From UBA6168 sp041392505 (GTDB lineage: Bacteria > Bacteroidota > Bacteroidia > Chitinophagales > Saprospiraceae), in the NCBI GenBank assembly GCA_041392505.1, contig JAWKLX010000005.1, positions 62,001 to 126,000 on the forward strand: DNA of 64,000 bases. The letters run 5' to 3'. Each line of letters begins with the position of its first letter. The first letter of the stretch is position 1. Shown here in pieces: positions 34,418-42,810 of the stretch. The position numbers and the translations under genes are program-made. The notes under the pieces are model-generated. The model ran no database searches. It was not told where the DNA came from and saw nothing but the letters and a program-made list of their open reading frames with translations.

Positions 34418-35932
34418 ATGTCTATTCCAAAAGAGCCCCGGCAGCTCCTGATCAATCTTATGTACATTGTACTGACTGCTTTATTGGCGCTCAACGTCTC
34501 CGCTGAAGTCTTGCATGCATTTTTCAGCATGGACGACAGCATGAGCGAAAGCAACCGTTTGATGGACGGATCGAACCGGAAATTGGCGGATGCAATAAGC
34601 GACCAAGCAGCTGCCTATACCCAGTTTGAGCCTTATAAAGAGAAGGCTAAAAAAGCGCAAGAAACTGCTTCCGAGTTTTTTGCATTGGTTGAAAAAATGA
34701 AAGCAGAAGTGGTTGAAGCAGCGGGAGGTATCGGCGAGGACAACATGCCCGTCAGGAAGGCCGATAAGGACATCCCCACCCGGTTGTTGGTGCAGGAAGG
34801 AAGAGGTGAAACCCTGAAAAACAAAGTGATTGAAACAAGGGAAAAACTGCTCTCTCTAATTGATGACCCCGAAACCAGAACCCGCATCGGTGAGACTATA
34901 CCATTGAAAATCAAAGAAATACCAACGGATAGTAAAAAGAAAGATTGGGCGCAGTTCCATTTTGAACAGATGCCAGTGGCGGCAGTCATGCCCATGTTGA
35001 CCAAATTTCAGAGTGATGTAAAAGTGGCCGAAACGGCTATCCTCAACTACTTCGCCGACCAATTGAATGTGACGACTGTGAAGCCCGATCAGTTCACGCC
35101 AGTGATCGCTTCTGAGCAAAATTATGTGATCCGTGGCGAGCAGTTTAGAGGGGAAATTTTCCTCGCCGCTTACAGCAGCACTGCCGATAATATTTCCGTA
35201 TCGGTGGACGGCCAACCACTGGATGTCAAAGACGGTAAAGCCATTTTTACCTCCACCCCAAGCAGCAATGGTAATAAGCAACATGAGATGACGATCCGCC
35301 TCACCAACCCGTTGACAGGCGAGACACAAGCCTATTCCAAACAATTCAATTACGAGGTTGGTGAGCGCTCTGTGGCAGTGAGTTTGGACAAAATGAACGT
35401 GTTCTACGTAGGTGTCGAAAACCCCATTTCCATCTCCGCCGCAGGCATACCTTCCAACAAAATGCAGGTAAACGCCACGGGTGTCGAATTAAGAAAAAGC
35501 AGTAATGGTAAATACGTCGCTATTCCCCAGAAAACAGGTCGGGCAAGCATCACCGTCAGCGGTGGAGGCTTGCAACCGACCATTTTTGACTACACCGTCA
35601 AACGCATACCAGACCCCACGGTGAAATTGGGCAACCTGCTTGGTGGGCAGATTCCTGTGGCCCATTTTCAGGCGCAGATGGGGTTGATCCCTCATTTGAT
35701 AAATTTTGATTTCGAGGCAAAAGCAGAGATCAAGGAGTTTGAATTGGTCCGCATCCGGAAGGGCGATGCAGCTACCGCTAAAAACAAAGGAGGGGGCTAT
35801 GGCAGCGAAGCCAAGCGCTTGGTGGACAATGCCCAACGCGGGGACATCTATTATTTTGACAATATAAAAGTCAGATGCCCGGGCGACGAATACAACCGCC
35901 CCATGCCTGGGCTGATGTTTACTTTGAAATAG
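34418..35932 (+). CDS. gldM: Gliding motility / T9SS motor protein GldM (PorM)
   Basis: GldM spans the inner membrane through one N-terminal helix, packs with GldL to form the proton-driven motor, and reaches through the periplasm to the GldK/N ring. The ATG at 34418 gives 504 residues that begin MSIPKEPRQLLINLMYIVLT with the conserved Arg before the transmembrane helix (residues about 11-31). The periplasmic part has the family's N-terminal helices (SESNRLMDGSNRKLADAISD) and D2-D4 beta domains (YVIRGEQFRGEIFLAAYSST, FYVGVENPISISAAGIP, GRASITVSGGG). GldN follows; GldK and GldL are not upstream, where tatC is divergent. Confidence 0.93.
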   Translation: MSIPKEPRQLLINLMYIVLTALLALNVSAEVLHAFFSMDDSMSESNRLMDGSNRKLADAISDQAAAYTQFEPYKEKAKKAQETASEFFALVEKMKAEVVEAAGGIGEDNMPVRKADKDIPTRLLVQEGRGETLKNKVIETREKLLSLIDDPETRTRIGETIPLKIKEIPTDSKKKDWAQFHFEQMPVAAVMPMLTKFQSDVKVAETAILNYFADQLNVTTVKPDQFTPVIASEQNYVIRGEQFRGEIFLAAYSSTADNISVSVDGQPLDVKDGKAIFTSTPSSNGNKQHEMTIRLTNPLTGETQAYSKQFNYEVGERSVAVSLDKMNVFYVGVENPISISAAGIPSNKMQVNATGVELRKSSNGKYVAIPQKTGRASITVSGGGLQPTIFDYTVKRIPDPTVKLGNLLGGQIPVAHFQAQMGLIPHLINFDFEAKAEIKEFELVRIRKGDAATAKNKGGGYGSEAKRLVDNAQRGDIYYFDNIKVRCPGDEYNRPMPGLMFTLK

Positions 35933-36015
35933 TCGACTCAATCTGTGTTTTCCCAAAAGCGCAGGAATTATTAGCCCCCTATTGGAAAAACGCAGGAGAC
36001 AAGACTGATGACTAA

Positions 36016-36170
36016 TTAGGAGTGTTAAGAGAAATTTTGACGATTGTTTTTCGACGCTGATAACGCTGGTTTTTATGATTTTTTATGACAACCAACCGCC
36101 TCCGGCGCTATAAATCAATCATAAGAATCATAAAAATCAGCGTCAAAAAAAAATCTCTTAACACCCCTAA
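36016..36170. repeat. Large imperfect palindrome between gldM and gldN
   Basis: TTAGGAGTGTTAAGAGA (36016-36032) pairs with TCTCTTAACACCCCTAA (36154-36170), 16 of 17 matching. Inside, a second pair of arms (GACGCTGA...TTTTTATGATT on the left, AATCATAAAAATCAGCGTC on the right) continues the symmetry. It occupies most of the 272-base gap. Short direct repeats of CTAATCAC follow at 36168-36200. No coding capacity. Confidence 0.7.
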
Positions 36171-36204
36171 TCACTAATCACCAATTAACTAATCACTAGC
36201 TTTT

Positions 36205-37005
36205 ATGAAAAAACTATTTGTGCTACTGGCGCTCCTCTGCGCCACCTCCATTCTTTTTGCCCAACCGCTAAATGACATTGCCAACCGACGGATCGTTTCG
36301 ACCAAAAAAGTGATGGCCTGGGATATGCCGGACGAGCGGGATGTTTTCTGGCAGAAAACAATCTGGCGGGTCATTGATGTCCGAGAGAAAATCAATTTGC
36401 CTTTTACCTATCCGGAAGCGCCTTTTTTTGAGGTATTGGTCAATGCTGCCAAAGCAGGGGAAATTACCCTTTATAGCCCGGAGACCGACGACTTTTCAAT
36501 TGTCATGACGGAAGAGGAGATGGGTAGTTCCCTTTTTAAGCGGGATACGATAACCATTTTTGAGGATCAAAATAATGTGAGTCTACGGGTCATCGAAACC
36601 GAGGTTTTTTATGAGGATATTAAACGGTTTCGCACCAAGGAAATATGGTATTTCGACAGCAATGATTCGCAGTTGAAAGTTCGCATACTCGGCATAGCGC
36701 CCTTACAAGAGGTATATGGGGAAGATGGTTATTTCCGGTACGAGAAACCTCTTTTTTGGGTGCATTACCCTACCTCCCGGGAAGTGCTTGCGAGGGAATC
36801 GGTTTTTGTTGAAAGCAACGAAGCCGCCCGCATGACCTGGGAGGATCTTTTTGAAATGCGCAAATTTTCCAGCTATATCACCAAGGAGGGCAATGTGCGC
36901 AACAACCGCTTGCAAGAGCTTTACACAGGTGTTGACCTGCTGCTGGAATCGGATAAAATCAAGCAGGATATTTTCAATTATGAGCATGACCTCTGGGAGT
37001 ATTGA
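36205..37005 (+). CDS. gldN: Gliding motility / T9SS protein GldN (PorN)
   Basis: GldN is a periplasmic partner of the lipoprotein GldK, forming the ring structure of the T9SS under the outer membrane. The 266-residue protein has a signal peptide (MKKLFVLLALLCATSILFAQ) and the family motifs ANRRIVSTKKVMAWDMPDER, DVFWQKTIWRVIDVREKINL, KEIWYFDSNDSQLKVRILGI and KPLFWVHYPTSREVLAR. It is 272 bases after gldM, unusually far for genes normally packed together, because a palindromic element sits between them. A terminator follows. Confidence 0.93.
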   Translation: MKKLFVLLALLCATSILFAQPLNDIANRRIVSTKKVMAWDMPDERDVFWQKTIWRVIDVREKINLPFTYPEAPFFEVLVNAAKAGEITLYSPETDDFSIVMTEEEMGSSLFKRDTITIFEDQNNVSLRVIETEVFYEDIKRFRTKEIWYFDSNDSQLKVRILGIAPLQEVYGEDGYFRYEKPLFWVHYPTSREVLARESVFVESNEAARMTWEDLFEMRKFSSYITKEGNVRNNRLQELYTGVDLLLESDKIKQDIFNYEHDLWEY

Positions 37006-37038
37006 TGTTAAAATGCCTGAGTATTTAAGATAATAAAA

Positions 37039-37072
37039 AAAGCCCTTGGGACAATGCTGATCCAAGGGCTTT
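37039..37072. terminator. Terminator between gldN and the coiled-coil gene
   Basis: An 11-bp stem AAAGCCCTTGG / CCAAGGGCTTT with a 12-base loop lies between convergent genes ending at 37005 and 37094. TATATTTTT-type T-rich sequence follows on the plus strand and an A/T-rich stretch on the other. Confidence 0.88.
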
Positions 37073-37093
37073 ATATTTTTAGAAAAAAATTAG

Positions 37094-38704
37094 CTACTCT
37101 TCCTTGCTGTTCGATTCTTCACTGGCCTCAGCAATTTCCTCTTTTGCTTCAACAACTATTTCGGTTGCCTTTTCTTTGGCTTCCTCAATTGTTTCGCCCG
37201 CTTCCTCTTTCAAGTCCTCTAACTTTTCAACGGCTTTTGCTTTGGCTTCGGCTATTTCTTCCTTTGCCTCAGCAGCTATTTTAGAAGCTTTCTTTTTGAC
37301 CTCAGTCATTTCTTCCTTAAGGTCGGCAGCTACTTCAGTGGCCTTTTCTTTGACTTCCTCGAAAGCTTCTCCAGCGTCTTCTTTCAATTCATCAATAGCG
37401 TGCCCAATCCGGCCGCCAATCACACTGGCTGCTGCTTTTATGGTGTCCATCACATCAGTGATAGATTCTCCAACCGTAGCGCTCACCGCATCCATAACTG
37501 ATTCTTCCTCTGCTTTTGGCTCTTCTTGCTTGGCTTCGGCTATTTCTTCAGCGGCTTTTTCCAGTTTGTCAGCATCTTCTTGGCGAGCTTCTTCAGCAGC
37601 CTTTATTTCCTCTTCTATTTTTGCCTTGGCAGCTTTCTGTGCCTCTAGCTTGACTTCTTTCTCTTTTTGGGCAGCCAACCGTTTTTCCAGATCGATTTTG
37701 GTTTCGGTCATCTCCTTCAACTTTTCTTCTTTTGAACGAACCCTTTCTTCGATCATCTTGATTTTGGCTTGACGGATCTGCGCTTCCAACTGGCCATCGG
37801 TGGTTGCAATCTTATGGCTCTGGAATTCAAGATCACTCCTATCGCGTTTGATGGATGCCTCCATTTTACCGATGGCATTCAATAAGCCATCGAAACGTCT
37901 TTTGGTGCGCAAGTAGGGGGAACTGCCTTCATCGTTGGCCCGTTCGCCAAAACGTTTCTGCTTAATGTCTTTGAAGGTAGCGTCCAGTTTTTCCCAGACT
38001 TTATTGCGGTGCTGCCGGTTCAATTTTGAGTCCCGGAACTTGTGCTGCAATTTTTTTAACTCGTCGAACATGACCGGCAGGCGGGCGCCTTCGCTGGCCT
38101 TTTTTTCTATTTCCTCCAAAGCCGACATGAACTTGTCATGCGTTTGTTGGGATAGGCTATCAAACTCTTCGTCCATTTTGGAGCGAAGCTCTTTCATTTT
38201 TGAGAACAGGGCATTGGTGTTGTCGCGCAGTATGTCGGCGTGCTCACGCAGCAAGTTACGCTCCTGTACTTGGCCTTGTACCTTGCCCCAAAATTCTTTC
38301 AGGCCATTCCACATGCCCTGATCGTATTTTGTCAGGCCCTCTACTTTATCTTTCAACTCCTCCAATTGGTCTTTATAGACTTGATGCAATTTGTTGGAAA
38401 GTACCAAGAAATGCCATTCGGTTTGGGCACGTTGAACGACGTCTCCCCGCTCCACTTTCAGTTCGTCGGGAAGCAGGCTTTCGCTCATGGTGAGTTCTCG
38501 CTCCAGATGCGTATTGGGTTCGGGAAACTCCATGCCTTCTCCATCGCGCCATTCCTTCATCATTTTTTGGTAGAATTCTTCGGTAGCGACCGATTCGGGG
38601 AAAGTCCAGATGTCAACTTTGTTGTCTTCGATTCTCAAGGAGACGGCAATCATCAATTTTTCGTCTTGGTCGTTGCTGCCCCAAAGTACAAGTTTCGATT
38701 TCAT
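37094..38704 (-). CDS. Long coiled-coil protein with LEA/apolipoprotein-like C-terminus
   Basis: The 536-residue protein has a small folded N-terminal part (residues 1-75, MKSKLVLWGSNDQDEKLMIA, then IEDNKVDIWTFPESVATEEF), then a long coiled coil up to about residue 400 (KDQLEELKDKVEGLTKYDQG, REHADILRDNTNALFSKMKE, LEKRLAAQKEKEVKLEAQKA). The last ~130 residues are made of degenerate 11-residue amphipathic repeats (EEVKEKATEVAADLKEEMTE, AAEAKEEIAEAKAKAVEKLE) like those of group 3 LEA, phasin or apolipoprotein helices. The N-terminal part is not one I can name. It has no signal peptide. It may be a cytosolic scaffold or membrane-adhering protein; function unknown. Confidence 0.85.
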   Translation of the reverse strand: MKSKLVLWGSNDQDEKLMIAVSLRIEDNKVDIWTFPESVATEEFYQKMMKEWRDGEGMEFPEPNTHLERELTMSESLLPDELKVERGDVVQRAQTEWHFLVLSNKLHQVYKDQLEELKDKVEGLTKYDQGMWNGLKEFWGKVQGQVQERNLLREHADILRDNTNALFSKMKELRSKMDEEFDSLSQQTHDKFMSALEEIEKKASEGARLPVMFDELKKLQHKFRDSKLNRQHRNKVWEKLDATFKDIKQKRFGERANDEGSSPYLRTKRRFDGLLNAIGKMEASIKRDRSDLEFQSHKIATTDGQLEAQIRQAKIKMIEERVRSKEEKLKEMTETKIDLEKRLAAQKEKEVKLEAQKAAKAKIEEEIKAAEEARQEDADKLEKAAEEIAEAKQEEPKAEEESVMDAVSATVGESITDVMDTIKAAASVIGGRIGHAIDELKEDAGEAFEEVKEKATEVAADLKEEMTEVKKKASKIAAEAKEEIAEAKAKAVEKLEDLKEEAGETIEEAKEKATEIVVEAKEEIAEASEESNSKEE

Positions 38705-38979
38705 GTTACTGAGTATTTCGTTAAAACAAGTGAAAAGGAGAAAGTAAAAATTGAAAAGTAGCCATAAAAATTAAAGCATAGACTTGCCAGTTTTCTTTCT
38801 TTTTCCTTTTAATTTCAAAATTTCGGTAATAAGTATATCCTTACAGTTCAGAGAATTAAATTCGATTAGCCACTTATCCAAGTTTACGCCAAAAGGCTAT
38901 TTCAAATTAAATATTTTTCAAATTTATTAAAAAAGCCCGTTAAACGTAAATAATGGTAAGCTTTCATTTTGCCCACCTA

Positions 38980-39696
38980 TCAAATTGCTTCCGCCATGTT
39001 AACCGTTTCAATGATCGATTCAAATAGAATCCGACCATCAATATTGCCCAACTGTTCTTCCGAGGCCCGTTCTGGATGTGGCATCATACCAAAGACGTTG
39101 CGGCTTGCATTGCAGATGCCAGCAATGTTTCTGCTTGTTCCATTTGGATTGGCATCGGCGGTGATGCGGCCAGCTTCGTCACAATATTTGAAGAGCACTT
39201 GGTCATTCGCTTCCAACTCGTCCAAGGTTTTTTCGTCGGCGTCATAACGCCCATTGGTATGGGCGATCGGTATTTTCAAGGGTATTTCCAGATCAAGCAC
39301 TTTGGAAGTAATGGCTGTCCTTCTGGTCATGGGCGAGAGGAAAACGTTTTTACAAATAAACTTTTGGCTCTCGTTTTTCAGTAAAGCACCCGGCAAAAGA
39401 CCTGCTTCGCAAAGCACTTGGAAACCATTGCCAATCCCCCACACATATCCGCCAGTATTAGCAAAATCGATGACAGCCTTCATGATCGGAGCAAAACGGG
39501 CACCTGTGCTCGACTGCGAGTAATCACCATAGGGAAAACCTCCTGGTAGAAAGACGCAATCATTGGTGGCAAAATTTGGCAGCTCCGTTTCTTTATGCCA
39601 TAGCTCCACAACCTCTTGCTTCATGACGTGGCGCAACACGTGCACCAGATCGTGGTCGCAAGTAGAACCGGGAAAAATGACAACTCCAAATTTCAT
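38980..39696 (-). CDS. purQ: PurQ-like amidotransferase lacking the catalytic cysteine
   Basis: PurQ supplies ammonia from glutamine to PurL in the fourth step of purine synthesis. This 238-residue protein (start MKFGVVIFPGSTCDHDLVHV at 39696) has the family's length and most motifs, including VVELWHKETEL, HTNGRYDAD and the C-terminal MMPHPERASEE that carries the His and Glu of the triad. But the nucleophile motif, normally G-I-C-N-G-F-Q, reads GIGNGFQ: codon GGC (Gly89, 39430-39432) replaces the expected Cys. The normally conserved GGFSYGDYLRCGA is also altered to GGFPYGDYSQSSTGA. Glutaminase activity is therefore doubtful. A TAACTTTG on the minus strand (39778-39785) fits the -7 box. PurS and PurL are not adjacent. 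Confidence 0.88.
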   Translation of the reverse strand: MKFGVVIFPGSTCDHDLVHVLRHVMKQEVVELWHKETELPNFATNDCVFLPGGFPYGDYSQSSTGARFAPIMKAVIDFANTGGYVWGIGNGFQVLCEAGLLPGALLKNESQKFICKNVFLSPMTRRTAITSKVLDLEIPLKIPIAHTNGRYDADEKTLDELEANDQVLFKYCDEAGRITADANPNGTSRNIAGICNASRNVFGMMPHPERASEEQLGNIDGRILFESIIETVNMAEAI

Positions 39697-39896
39697 AAAC
39701 GCTTTGATTACAAATGGAGAAATTAGAAATCGAGAAATAAAAAATAATAGCCCATTTCCAATTTTTCCAAGAGGGCGCAAAGTTAGTAAAAGCCCCTTCT
39801 TTAAGGTATTGGCTCGAATTGCTTTTCATGAAATAAACCCTGAATCATTGGCATCTTACGTAACTTTACCCTCCTTGTTCATAATACCTGATTAAA

Positions 39897-40379
39897 ATGT
39901 CAAAAGAATTCACCCATCTGGATGCCGCCGGCAATCCATCCATGGTAGATGTCGGACTAAAGGCTATTACCCGCCGGACGGCCACTGCCCGGAGCATTGT
40001 TGTCCTCGACGAGGAGATTTTACTCCATTTTGAAAATGAGGATATCCGCACCAAGAAAGGCCCTGTTTTCCAAACCGCCATTCTCGCTGGTGTGATGGCA
40101 GCCAAAAAAACGGGAGAACTGATCCCGTTGTGTCATCCCCTCGGTCTTGAAAATTGTCAGGTAAATATTTTTTTGAATGAAAAAAGAGAAGTGGTCATCG
40201 AGTGCACTGCCAGCCTCACGGGAAAAACAGGTGTTGAGATGGAAGCCCTCACCGGGGCCAGTATCGCAGCTTTGACGATATATGATATGTGCAAAGCATT
40301 TTCCCATAATATTATTATCAAGGAAACGAGGTTGATTGAAAAAACCGGAGGCAAACGGGATTTTGAATTATTGGCTTAA
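39897..40379 (+). CDS. moaC: Cyclic pyranopterin monophosphate synthase MoaC
   Basis: MoaC rearranges the MoaA product to cyclic pyranopterin monophosphate in molybdenum cofactor synthesis. The 160-residue protein has FTHLDAAGNPSMVDVGLKAI, TRRTATARS, KKTGELIPLCHPLGLENCQV and GVEMEALTGASIAALTIYDM, which include the conserved active-site His, Lys and Asp residues. It is followed after 36 bases by the mobBA-like fusion, so the two form a small Mo-cofactor operon; moaA is not in the window. Confidence 0.95.
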   Translation: MSKEFTHLDAAGNPSMVDVGLKAITRRTATARSIVVLDEEILLHFENEDIRTKKGPVFQTAILAGVMAAKKTGELIPLCHPLGLENCQVNIFLNEKREVVIECTASLTGKTGVEMEALTGASIAALTIYDMCKAFSHNIIIKETRLIEKTGGKRDFELLA

Positions 40380-40415
40380 CGGTCAATAGACCAATCGACC
40401 AACTATTATATTTTT

Positions 40416-41540
40416 ATGAAACATACAAAACATGCCGCCATTACCCGCCCGGCCTACGGCACATTCAGCCGCTATGAATGGGCCATCATCGGAACGCCCT
40501 GCGGCCAGATTCATCAACTTGTAGATCAATTGATCCCTGCCCTATCCGAAAATTGGAAAGTAGGCTATGTGGATGCCGACCATAAAGAATCAGAATTGGC
40601 GGGTACGGCAATGATGAAGTATACTGATAAAATGTCCCACCATCGGTTGGAGTCGCGGGAGAAGTGGGACGCATTTCAGTTCCGTCCACTCTTCAATGGC
40701 ATGGATGCCGTTATCGTCAATGGCAACCATTTCAAAGCCAAACATCAGGTCGTCGTTATTGACCCCAAAAAAGAAGAGTCGCTCAGCCGGAAGCTCGATC
40801 GTTTGACGGATGTGCAATTGATATTATTGACGGAGGGAATGTCCGAGCCTTATGATTTTTTACAAAAACAGCTTTCAAATATTGGGGAAATACCGATCCT
40901 TCATTTTTCAGATACCTCCGGCATTATTGAGTTTTTTAAAAACAAACTAACAGAATCCGTCCCGTCCATCAATGGCCTCGTGTTGGCCGGTGGCAAGAGC
41001 CAGCGCATGGGGCAGGACAAAGGTTTGCTCGAATACCACGGCGTGCCGCAGCGGCAGTACGTGGCCGACCTCATCAGCCCTTTTTGCAAAAATACCTACC
41101 TCTCTTGCCGTCCTGACCAAGTGGAGGAATTGGCCGGAACTTATCCTCCCTTGCCGGACACGTTCACGGGACTCGGCCCGATGGGTGCGATCCTTTCCGC
41201 TTTTCGGGAACAGCCTGATGTGGCCTGGCTGGTGGTGGCTTGCGATCTGCCTTTGCTGGATCAAGCGACGTTGGATTTTTTGGTAAAAAACAGAAACCCG
41301 TCCCAAATGGCGACCACCTTCCGCAGCCCAGTCAATGAATTTCCCGAACCATTGGTGACGATCTGGGAGCCGAGGAGCTACCCGGTTTTGTTGCAGTTTT
41401 TGGCCCAGGGGTACTCCTGTCCGAGAAAGGCATTAATTAATTCGCCGATTGAATTATTGGAAGTGCCGGATAGGGAAGCTTTAAAAAATGTGAATACGCC
41501 GGAGGAGCTGGAGGCAATATTTTCAAAGATCAATGGATAA
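40416..41540 (+). CDS. mobA: MobB-MobA-like fusion: molybdenum cofactor guanylyltransferase
   Basis: Residues about 185-374 are a MobA nucleotidyltransferase (GLVLAGGKSQRMGQDKGLLE, LPDTFTGLGPMGAILSAF, WLVVACDLPLLD), which attaches GMP to molybdopterin. Residues about 20-180 resemble MobB (WAIIGTPCGQIHQLVDQLIP, ALSENWKVGYVDADHKESE, DAVIVNGNHFKAKHQVVVID, VQLILLTEGMSEP), but the nucleotide-binding loop, normally GxxxxGK[ST], reads GTPCGQIH, so the Lys and Ser/Thr are gone. The N-part may therefore be structural only. It follows moaC and ends at a strong terminator. Confidence 0.88.
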   Translation: MKHTKHAAITRPAYGTFSRYEWAIIGTPCGQIHQLVDQLIPALSENWKVGYVDADHKESELAGTAMMKYTDKMSHHRLESREKWDAFQFRPLFNGMDAVIVNGNHFKAKHQVVVIDPKKEESLSRKLDRLTDVQLILLTEGMSEPYDFLQKQLSNIGEIPILHFSDTSGIIEFFKNKLTESVPSINGLVLAGGKSQRMGQDKGLLEYHGVPQRQYVADLISPFCKNTYLSCRPDQVEELAGTYPPLPDTFTGLGPMGAILSAFREQPDVAWLVVACDLPLLDQATLDFLVKNRNPSQMATTFRSPVNEFPEPLVTIWEPRSYPVLLQFLAQGYSCPRKALINSPIELLEVPDREALKNVNTPEELEAIFSKING

Positions 41541-41556
41541 GACGGTCTGCCTGTAA

Positions 41557-41598
41557 CATAAAATGGCCGGACTGAGCATTCAGTCCGGCCATTTTATG
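41557..41598. terminator. Strong bidirectional terminator
   Basis: A 19-bp perfect stem CATAAAATGGCCGGACTGA with its inverse (41580-41598) and a 4-base loop, followed by TTTTTG, lies between convergent mobBA and moxR genes. Confidence 0.93.
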
Positions 41599-41616
41599 TT
41601 TTTGTAAAAACCTGTT

Positions 41617-42588
41617 TTACAACAAGCTCTCGATCACTTTCTCCTCCGTTATGCCTTCTGCTTCGGCTTTATAGTTCCGCACGATCCGGTGGCGCAGCAC
41701 GTAATTGGCAATGGCCCGGACGTCTTCAATATCAGGGGAATATTTTCCTCTGATAGCGGCGTGGCATTTTGCACCAACGACCAAATACTGTGAAGCACGT
41801 GGACCCGCACCCCAAGAGATATAGTTGTTGACCATGTCCGTGGCACGGGCGGTGTTCGGACGGGACTTGGTGGCTAACGAAACGGCATACTCCAACACAT
41901 TATCGGCGATGGGTATTTTCCTGACCAACTGTTGGAAGGCCAAAATTTGCATGTCGTTCAGGATGTGCTTCAATTCCGATTTTTTAACGCCAGTTGTATT
42001 TTTTACTACGCTGATTTCTTCTTCATAAGAAGGATAATCAAGCGGTATGTTGAACATGAAACGGTCTAACTGCGCCTCCGGCAGAGGGTAGGTTCCCTCC
42101 TGTTCGATCGGGTTTTGCGTTGCCAAAACGAAAAAAGGCGATGGCAATACGTGGCGGATACCGGCGACGGTCACAGAGCGCTCTTGCATGGCCTCCAAAA
42201 GGGCAGCCTGCGTTTTAGGGGGCGTCCGATTGATCTCATCTGCCAAAACGATATTGGAAAACAGAGGCCCCCGGTTGAATTTGAAATGACGGTCTTCGTC
42301 CAACAATTCCGAACCAGTGATGTCGGAAGGCATGAGGTCGGGCGTGAACTGTATCCTTTTAAAACCAAGATCGAGCACCTCAGCAATTGTACTGACGAGC
42401 AACGTTTTGGCCAGACCGGGCACCCCAACCAAAAGGCTGTGGCCGTTGCTGAAAAGGGACAGGATGACGGCTTTTACGACGTCGTCTTGACCAACGATGA
42501 TTTTTCCGATTTCTGCTTTGAGTTCTTTATAGGAGCTGGCCAAAGCATCAACTGCTTCGACGTCTGATTTGTAGGCTGGTTGAGTCAT
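41617..42588 (-). CDS. MoxR-family AAA+ ATPase
   Basis: The 323-residue protein has Walker A GVPGLAKT (with LLVSTIAEVL), Walker B NIVLADEINRTPPKTQAALL, sensor 1 VLATQNPIEQEGTYPLPEAQ, arginine finger LDRFMFNIPLDYPSYEEE and the C-terminal lid. MoxR ATPases act as chaperones that mature metalloenzymes or remodel complexes, usually with VWA and DUF58 proteins encoded nearby. Here the nearest DUF58 gene is at 60237, about 18 kb away, and the VWA gene is 24 kb away, so partnership is unproven. A TACATTTG on the minus strand (42742-42749) is a possible -7 box. Confidence 0.93.
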   Translation of the reverse strand: MTQPAYKSDVEAVDALASSYKELKAEIGKIIVGQDDVVKAVILSLFSNGHSLLVGVPGLAKTLLVSTIAEVLDLGFKRIQFTPDLMPSDITGSELLDEDRHFKFNRGPLFSNIVLADEINRTPPKTQAALLEAMQERSVTVAGIRHVLPSPFFVLATQNPIEQEGTYPLPEAQLDRFMFNIPLDYPSYEEEISVVKNTTGVKKSELKHILNDMQILAFQQLVRKIPIADNVLEYAVSLATKSRPNTARATDMVNNYISWGAGPRASQYLVVGAKCHAAIRGKYSPDIEDVRAIANYVLRHRIVRNYKAEAEGITEEKVIESLL

Positions 42589-42776
42589 TTAAATTACGTG
42601 ATGTTATAACGGCTATTGGCTATTAGCAATTAATTGGCTGGCGGCCTATAGCATTTTCTTGAAAATGATTGCGTCTGAATGTGGAGCATTTTCCACTGGC
42701 AAGTTTTATTCCGTTCGGGAGTGGACTTGGTAAAAACGGCGCAAATGTAAGATTTGTTTCGGGGTAGGGTTGTTTT

Positions 42777-42803
42777 CGGCCAATGGTGTTCAACCATTGG
42801 CCG
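42777..42803. other. Hairpin just past the cysS stop
   Basis: CGGCCAATGGT (42777-42787) and ACCATTGGCCG (42793-42803) form an 11-bp perfect stem eight bases beyond the cysS stop. There is no T-run in the direction of cysS transcription, so I do not call it a rho-independent terminator; it may protect the mRNA 3' end. Confidence 0.6.
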
Positions 42804-42810
42804 TCAATCG

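Noticed and set aside
37104..37772. Plus-strand open frame of 222 codons antisense to the coiled-coil gene
   Set aside because: It is the mirror of a Lys/Glu/Ala-rich repeat region, which yields long Ser/Ala/Phe-rich antisense frames by composition; no start or domain supports it.
42777..42803. Rho-independent terminator for cysS
   Set aside because: The stem is strong, but in the direction of cysS transcription it is followed by A-rich rather than T-rich sequence.
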